Shown here: in pieces, positions 6,774 to 10,352 of the stretch
Layout: each line of letters begins with the position of its first letter
Position numbering within the stretch: the stretch's first letter is position 1
Assembly: GCA_900766785.1 (NCBI GenBank)
Contig: CAAFWT010000049.1
Location: forward strand, 1-10,352
DNA from: an uncultured Paraprevotella sp.
GTDB lineage: Bacteria; Bacteroidota; Bacteroidia; Bacteroidales; Bacteroidaceae
DNA: 10,352 nt
Direction of reading: 5' to 3'
Notes under the pieces: model-generated
Seen by the model: only the letters and a program-made list of their open reading frames with translations
Told to the model about the DNA's origin: nothing
Databases searched by the model: none
Translations under genes and position numbers: made by a program

Positions 6774-7423
6774 AGAAACTGGAATCCACATGGTACAATA
6801 TGGTGGGTGTTCTTACTGCAATAGCAGTGGTTGCAGGTATCGCACTTGCCTATGTAAACAGTATTACGCGCGAGCCTATCGCTGCCATCCAAAAACAGAC
6901 GCTCGCCAATGGCATTAAGGTTGTCCTTCAGTCGGAAAGCCTGACTGTAGAGGCCACCGACACATTGGCTTCTGATGTGATAGTATATCGAACCACCAAT
7001 GGCAATGCCGTTCAGGTAACAGACAAGAAGGGATTCGGCGGAGACCTCACCGTACTGGTAGGCTTTGCTGAAGATGGAAGCATACTGGGCTATCAGGTGC
7101 TTCAGAGCAGCGAGACTCCTGGTCTGGGTGCCAAGGCCGACACTTGGTTCCGTGAAGGCAAAGGCTCCATCCTGGGCCGCAATCCAGGCAATGAGAATCT
7201 CACCGTGAAGAAGGACGGTGGAGATGTAGATGCCATCACAGCATCCACTATCACCAGCCGAGCCTTCCTTCGCTGCATCAATGGTGCTTATGCCGCCTTA
7301 CAGGGTCAGAATCCTGCTGATGCACACAGCGGTGCTTCCGCACAGGTACATCAGGACAATTCTCAGCCAGTGGGTGAGCCACTTGCCGCTGACAGTTTGC
7401 AGACAGACACTATAAAATTGTAG
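6770..7423 (+). CDS. rnfG: Rnf electron transport complex subunit G
   Basis: RnfG has one N-terminal membrane helix (about 10-30) and an FMN-binding domain on the outer face of the inner membrane. The FMN_bind core includes GFGGDLTVLVGF (88-99), ETPGLGAKAD (115-124) and the flavinylation site DAITASTITSRA (154-165), with Thr160 as the expected covalent FMN residue; the normal SGAT is TAST here. An ApbE flavin transferase would be needed to load the FMN, and none is encoded in this window. After about residue 180 the chain continues in a polar tail (His, Ser, Gln, Asp), longer than needed for the domain. The start overlaps the rnfD stop by four bases. A 19-base spacer precedes rnfE. Confidence 0.96.
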   Translation: MKKLESTWYNMVGVLTAIAVVAGIALAYVNSITREPIAAIQKQTLANGIKVVLQSESLTVEATDTLASDVIVYRTTNGNAVQVTDKKGFGGDLTVLVGFAEDGSILGYQVLQSSETPGLGAKADTWFREGKGSILGRNPGNENLTVKKDGGDVDAITASTITSRAFLRCINGAYAALQGQNPADAHSGASAQVHQDNSQPVGEPLAADSLQTDTIKL

Positions 7424-7442
7424 TGCATAAAGAGGAATCAAT

Positions 7443-8027
7443 ATGAAAAACTTGAGAATATTATTCAATGGACTCATAAAGGAGAATCCCACCTTTGTCC
7501 TGTTGCTGGGTATGTGTCCCACCCTGGGCACCACCAGCAGTGCATTAAACGGAATGTCTATGGGATTAGCCACCACAGCGGTGCTTATCTGTTCCAATTT
7601 CATTATCTCATGCATCAAGAAGTTGATACCCGACATGGTGCGTATCCCCTCGTTTATCGTGGTCATAGCATCATTGGTAACCATTCTGCAGATGCTTATC
7701 AAGGCTTATGCTCCTGAGGTGGACAAGAGTCTGGGACTCTTCATCCCCCTGATAGTGGTAAACTGCATCATCCTGGGTCGTGCCGAGGCATTTGCTGCCA
7801 AGAACTCACCTGTGGCAAGCATTTTCGATGGCATAGGCATGGGTCTGGGCTTCACCATTGCACTCACTCTCCTGGGTGCATCCCGTGAGCTTTTCGGTAC
7901 GGGCAAGGTATTTGGCTTTACCCTCTTCCCCGAAAACTATGGCGCTCTCGTCTTTGTGCTCGCTCCCGGTGCCTTCATTGCCTTGGGATATCTCATTGCA
8001 CTCATTAACAAACTTAAGAAAGCATAG
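7443..8027 (+). CDS. rnfE: Rnf electron transport complex subunit E
   Basis: RnfE is one of the paired, inverted-topology membrane subunits (with RnfA; homologous to NqrD/NqrE). The 194 residues form about six membrane helices. Two conserved Cys-containing half-helix motifs are present, LLGMCPTLGTTSSA (21-34, Cys25) and VNCIILGRAEAFA (106-118, Cys108); in the related Nqr and Rnf structures the equivalent cysteines of the A and E subunits together hold an intramembrane iron-sulfur centre. The N terminus MKNLRILFNGLIKENP is typical of the family, so the ATG at 7443 is secure. The gene ends in TAG two bases before the rnfA start, a spacing consistent with coupled translation. The TAG stop here also indicates that amber codons terminate translation in this organism, relevant to galE. 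Confidence 0.97.
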   Translation: MKNLRILFNGLIKENPTFVLLLGMCPTLGTTSSALNGMSMGLATTAVLICSNFIISCIKKLIPDMVRIPSFIVVIASLVTILQMLIKAYAPEVDKSLGLFIPLIVVNCIILGRAEAFAAKNSPVASIFDGIGMGLGFTIALTLLGASRELFGTGKVFGFTLFPENYGALVFVLAPGAFIALGYLIALINKLKKA

Positions 8028-8029
8028 TT

Positions 8030-8656
8030 ATGGCCTATATACTTATATTTATTACCGCGATATTCGTAAACAATGTCGTGCTCTCCCAGTTCCTGGGTAT
8101 CTGTCCTTTCCTGGGAGTAAGTAAGAAGGTGGATTCTGCACTGGGTATGGGTGCAGCTGTGGCTTTTGTCCTTACCCTGGCCACCATAGTCACTTATCTG
8201 GTTCAGAAATTCGTCCTCGTACCTTTCTCCTTGGAGTACCTCCAGACCATTGCCTTCATCCTGGTGATTGCTGCTCTGGTACAGATGGTGGAGATTATCC
8301 TCAAGAAGACTGCACCTGCCCTTTATCAGGCACTGGGTGTGTTTCTTCCTTTGATCACCACCAACTGCTGTATTCTGGGTGTAGCCATCCTGGTAGCCAA
8401 CGGCAACTATGCCACACAGGGTCTCGAACCTGATCTGCTCACTGGTGTCGTTTATGCTTTCAGTACCGCAGTGGGATTCGCTCTGGCCCTGGTGGTGTTT
8501 GCTGCCATCCGAGAGCAGCTCGACCTTATGCCCATTCCCATGGGTATGCGTGGCATGAGCATTGCTCTTGTTACTGCCGGTCTGCTGGCTATGGCCTTCA
8601 TGGGCTTCAGCGGTGTGGATGCTGGTCTGGCTCGCCTCTTCGGCATAGTACAGTAA
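8030..8656 (+). CDS. rnfA: Rnf electron transport complex subunit A
   Basis: RnfA is the membrane partner of RnfE, with about six helices in 208 residues. Family motifs are FVNNVVLSQFLGICPFLGVS (12-31, Cys25) and LPLITTNCCILGVAI (106-120, Cys113 or Cys114), supplying the other half of the intramembrane iron-sulfur site, and REQLDLMPIPMGMRGMSIAL towards the end. Its length is slightly above the proteobacterial form (about 193). It is the last Rnf subunit, completing the order B-C-D-G-E-A seen in Bacteroidota; proteobacteria have A-B-C-D-G-E and clostridia C-D-G-E-A-B. No terminator was seen in the 43 bases between it and galE, so read-through into galE is likely. Confidence 0.97.
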   Translation: MAYILIFITAIFVNNVVLSQFLGICPFLGVSKKVDSALGMGAAVAFVLTLATIVTYLVQKFVLVPFSLEYLQTIAFILVIAALVQMVEIILKKTAPALYQALGVFLPLITTNCCILGVAILVANGNYATQGLEPDLLTGVVYAFSTAVGFALALVVFAAIREQLDLMPIPMGMRGMSIALVTAGLLAMAFMGFSGVDAGLARLFGIVQ

Positions 8657-8699
8657 ACATGAGAAGTAGAAATACAAACCATTTATAAAGCTAACAGAT

Positions 8700-9716
8700 A
8701 TGAAGATTCTTCTTACAGGTGGTGCCGGATATATCGGCAGTCACACCATTATCGAGCTTGACAAGGCTGGTTACAGCGTAGTTGTTGTTGACAATCTTTA
8801 CAATTCCAACCCTAAGGCTCTGGAGCGCGTGGGGGAAATCATCGGGAAGCAGATTCCTTTCTACAAGGCAGACATCCGTGATGCAGAAGCCCTGACAAAG
8901 GTTTTCGAGGCCGAAAAGCCTGATGCTGTCATTCACTTTGCTGGACTCAAGGCCGTGGGCGAAAGTGTTTCCAAGCCCCTGGAGTATTATCACAACAATA
9001 TGACTGGCACCTTCATCCTCCTGGACGTCATGCGTAATCATGGATGCAAGAACATCATCTTCTCTTCCAGCGCCACCGTCTATGGCGATCCTGCTATCAT
9101 ACCCATTACAGAGGCTTGCCCTAAGGGACATTGCACCAATCCTTACGGACAGACCAAGTCTATGCTTGAGGAGGTGCTGATGGATGTGCAGAAGGCCGAC
9201 AATGAATGGAATGTGGTCATCCTTCGCTAGTTCAATCCCATAGGTGCTCATCATAGTGGTCGCATAGGCGAAAACCCCAATGGAATCCCCAACAACCTGA
9301 TGCCTTACATCACTCAGGTGGCCATAGGCAGACGTCCTGAGCTGGGTGTCTTCGGTGACGACTATGATACTCACGACGGTACTGGCGTGCGCGACTACAT
9401 CCATGTGTGTGATCTGGCTGCCGGTCATGTAAGTGCCCTGAAGGCTATTCAGCGCAACTGCGGCCTGGGTATCTACAATCTCGGTACTGGTCACGGCTAT
9501 AGTGTGCTGGATGTGGTAAATGCTTTCGAGAAGGCCAATGGCGTGCCTGTCAAGTACAGCATCAAGCCCCGCCGTCCCGGAGATATTGCCACCTGCTACT
9601 GTGATCCCACTAAGGCCAAGGATGAACTTGGTTGGGAGGCACAGTATGGCATCGAGGAGATGTGTCGTGACTCATGGAACTGGCAGAAGAACAATCCTAA
9701 CGGATACGACGAATAA
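8700..9716 (+). pseudogene. galE: UDP-glucose 4-epimerase interrupted by one in-frame amber codon
   Basis: GalE interconverts UDP-glucose and UDP-galactose (Leloir pathway and sugar-nucleotide supply) using bound NAD; it is a cytosolic short-chain dehydrogenase-type enzyme. The frame from 8700 to 9716 is 338 codons plus a stop, the same length as E. coli GalE. Visible are the NAD-binding GGAGYIGSH (7-15), HFAGLKAVGES (79-89), FSSSATVYGD with Ser124 (121-130), the catalytic pair Tyr149 and Lys153 in NPYGQTK, and, later, NPIGAHHSG, IPNNLMPYITQ, DGTGVRDYIHV and RRPGD. Codon 177 (9228-9230) is TAG where the family motif LRYFNP has Tyr (TAC or TAT), a single-base difference. The frame is otherwise intact on both sides. 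As written only 176 residues would be made, lacking the substrate-binding half; a restart at the in-frame ATG at 9300 would lack the NAD domain. Either a recent nonsense mutation or a base error explains it. It probably belongs to the rnf transcription unit. Confidence 0.9.
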
Positions 9717-9735
9717 GTATCCTGTTACTTCATAC

Positions 9736-9786
9736 AAGTGAGGGCTGCTGACTAATATCTGGTTAAGCAGCCCTCGCTTTCTTTTA
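9736..9786 (+). terminator. Rho-independent terminator after galE
   Basis: GAGGGCTGCT (9740-9749) pairs perfectly with AGCAGCCCTC (9766-9775). The stem extends outward by one G-T pair and three more pairs to 9736/9779, about 14 bp in all with a 16-base loop. A T-rich tract (TTTCTTTTAT) follows on the + strand. It lies 20 bases after the galE stop and probably ends the whole rseC-rnf-galE transcript. Confidence 0.9.
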
Positions 9787-9900
9787 TCATTCATCAGGCA
9801 TCCAGTATCCTTTTGGAAACACCATAAAGGACACTGCAGTTTCAAGCGGTTGATACTGCAGTTTCATATAGAAAACACCGAAGTGATACTCGATTGGCAT
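9787..9900 (-). CDS. Possible 37-residue small protein or gene remnant (unsupported by homology)
   Basis: On the - strand an ATG at 9900 opens a 37-codon frame ending in tandem stops TGA TAA (9787-9789, then 9784-9786). The peptide begins MPIEYHFGVFYMKLQYQP and ends in FPKGYWMPDE, rich in aromatic residues and of natural-looking composition. The frame stays open 11 codons upstream of the ATG. No TAnnTTTG promoter or ribosome-binding signal was found upstream, and no family is recognised. It may be a small gene, the tail of a decayed gene, or chance. Confidence 0.2.
   Translation of the reverse strand: MPIEYHFGVFYMKLQYQPLETAVSFMVFPKGYWMPDE
9833..9866. repeat. Pair of 12-bp direct repeats containing the palindrome ACTGCAGT/CTGCAG
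   Basis: ACTGCAGTTTCA occurs at 9833-9844 and again at 9855-9866, a 22-base period (two helical turns). The repeated spacing on one face of the helix could suit a dimeric DNA-binding protein, but only two copies are present. Both copies lie inside the possible small ORF on the - strand. Confidence 0.35.
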
Positions 9901-10043
9901 TGTGGTTGCATACCATATCCTTTTTCCAAGGAATCACATGTTGTGTATGAGTATATGTTTTCTTGGATTAGAGAAAAAGTGTGGAACTACAGATACAGCA
10001 CTATGTTTATGAACAATTATACTACAATTAGAAATAAATGTAG
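9901..10043. other. A+T-rich intergenic stretch between galE and the AbiEi-like gene
   Basis: The gene-free stretch from 9717 to 10074 holds the galE terminator, the small-ORF candidate, the direct repeats and, at its right end, a promoter. This remaining part (9901-10043) is visibly richer in A and T than the flanking genes. I see no ORF over 25 codons on the + strand, no tRNA and no transposon ends in it. Confidence 0.5.
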
Positions 10044-10051
10044 TAACTTTG
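10044..10051 (+). promoter_or_regulatory. Promoter -7 element of the AbiEi-like gene
   Basis: TAACTTTG fits TAnnTTTG exactly and is the same octamer as at the ispE promoter. Transcription would start near 10058, about 17 bases before the ATG at 10075. No good TTTG-type -33 element is seen at the proper distance (around 10020-10025), so activity may be weak or need an activator. Confidence 0.5.
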
Positions 10052-10074
10052 TACACATAATACAGTATAAATGC

Positions 10075-10352
10075 ATGGAAGGCAAGAGATACAGCAACAG
10101 TTTTACCTCCTCTGCGATGGTAAAGGAGGAAGGAAGGGCAGCATACTATAAACTGCTGGAAAGCGTGCGTGATGGTGACACGATACGCATTAAGCGCGGT
10201 GTGTATGCCACAGCCGAACAGTTGGCTGATACTATGATAGATGTGGAAGCCATTGTTCCGGGAGGAGTGCTGTTCCTTTTCTCTGCATGGAACGTTTATA
10301 GGCTTACCACCTCGTTGCCTCAGGCATACCACATTGCCGTGAAGAGAGGCAG
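10075..10352 (+). CDS. AbiEi-like antitoxin/transcriptional regulator domain protein (partial, runs off the right edge)
   Basis: From the ATG at 10075 the frame is open for 92 codons to the window end, so only the N-terminal part is present. Residues about 12-50 look like a winged-helix region ending in DGDTIRIKRGVYATAEQL, followed by VEAIVPGGVLFLFSAWNVYRLTT and LPQAYHIAVKRG. The order RGVY, a Pro-Gly-Gly segment, SA-W-hxLTT, then LP...HIAV is that of the AbiEi N-terminal antitoxin domain, in which the regulator represses its own promoter and counters an AbiEii nucleotidyltransferase toxin. In Bacteroidota such proteins also occur alone as putative regulators of about 200 residues. The partner, if any, would be just right of the window. 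An upstream ATG at 10071 is in another frame and stops after 26 codons; an in-frame ATG at codon 15 is a possible later start. The domain call is from memory of the family pattern. Confidence 0.7.
   Translation, partial: MEGKRYSNSFTSSAMVKEEGRAAYYKLLESVRDGDTIRIKRGVYATAEQLADTMIDVEAIVPGGVLFLFSAWNVYRLTTSLPQAYHIAVKRG

Noticed and set aside
5817..6791. Antisense open frame (324 codons) opposite rnfD
   Set aside because: The product is hydrophilic and reads as the complement of membrane-helix codons; no family motif and no promoter.
8691..9494. Antisense frame of 267 codons opposite galE
   Set aside because: It covers the well-conserved epimerase coding strand and has no recognisable motif.
9300..9716. 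Separate gene made of the galE C-terminal half
   Set aside because: It is in the same frame as the first half, its ATG is an internal conserved Met (NNLMPYI), and no start signals precede it. It is the back half of the interrupted galE.
9934..10332. 132-codon - strand frame at the right end
   Set aside because: The + strand frame from 10075 has a recognisable domain and a promoter, so the - strand frame is its shadow plus spacer sequence.

Overview
The window looks like a stretch of chromosome from a member of the Bacteroidota, most likely Prevotella or a close relative. The pointers are: several intergenic regions with the Bacteroides-type -7 element TAnnTTTG; almost no Shine-Dalgarno sequences; an Rnf cluster in the order B-C-D-G-E-A preceded by an RseC-like gene and followed by galE; and Prevotella-like protein sequences. 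The genus is an inference from gene content and sequence style, not from a search. No rRNA, tRNA, CRISPR array or insertion sequence was seen.

Left part (1-2900). A short formate/nitrite-transporter family protein is on the + strand (127-738). It converges with a gene on the - strand for a secreted protein with a histidine-rich middle and a long Ser/Arg/Gly-rich tail (869-1867). A perfect 17-bp hairpin between them ends the - strand gene. Upstream, also on the - strand, is ispE of the MEP isoprenoid pathway. Its true start is probably internal to the longest open frame, because a good promoter lies inside the 5' part of that frame.

Centre (2930-8656). A + strand operon of seven genes starts from a promoter divergent to that of ispE: rseC, rnfB, rnfC, rnfD, rnfG, rnfE, rnfA. 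Spacings are short (a 4-base overlap at rnfD/rnfG, 2 bases at rnfE/rnfA). Together they encode the membrane complex that moves electrons between reduced ferredoxin and NAD and couples this to ion transport. Key iron-sulfur cysteines and both flavinylation threonines (RnfD, RnfG) are visible. RseC is a small Cys-containing membrane protein thought to act with Rnf/Rsx.

Right part (8657-10352). galE (UDP-glucose 4-epimerase) follows rnfA in the same direction. It is full length (338 codons, as in E. coli) but codon 177, normally Tyr in the LRYFNP motif, is TAG, so as written the gene is broken or the base is an error. A strong terminator follows. A roughly 290-base A+T-rich spacer then holds a pair of 12-bp direct repeats, a possible 37-codon ORF on the - strand and a promoter. 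The window ends inside a gene whose N-terminal 92 residues resemble AbiEi-type antitoxin/regulator domains. This is the one hint of an accessory or defence locus, and its partner would lie beyond the right edge.

I did not find a clearly undescribed system. The items most worth checking are the amber codon in galE, the truncated AbiEi-like gene, and the small ORF and repeats before it.
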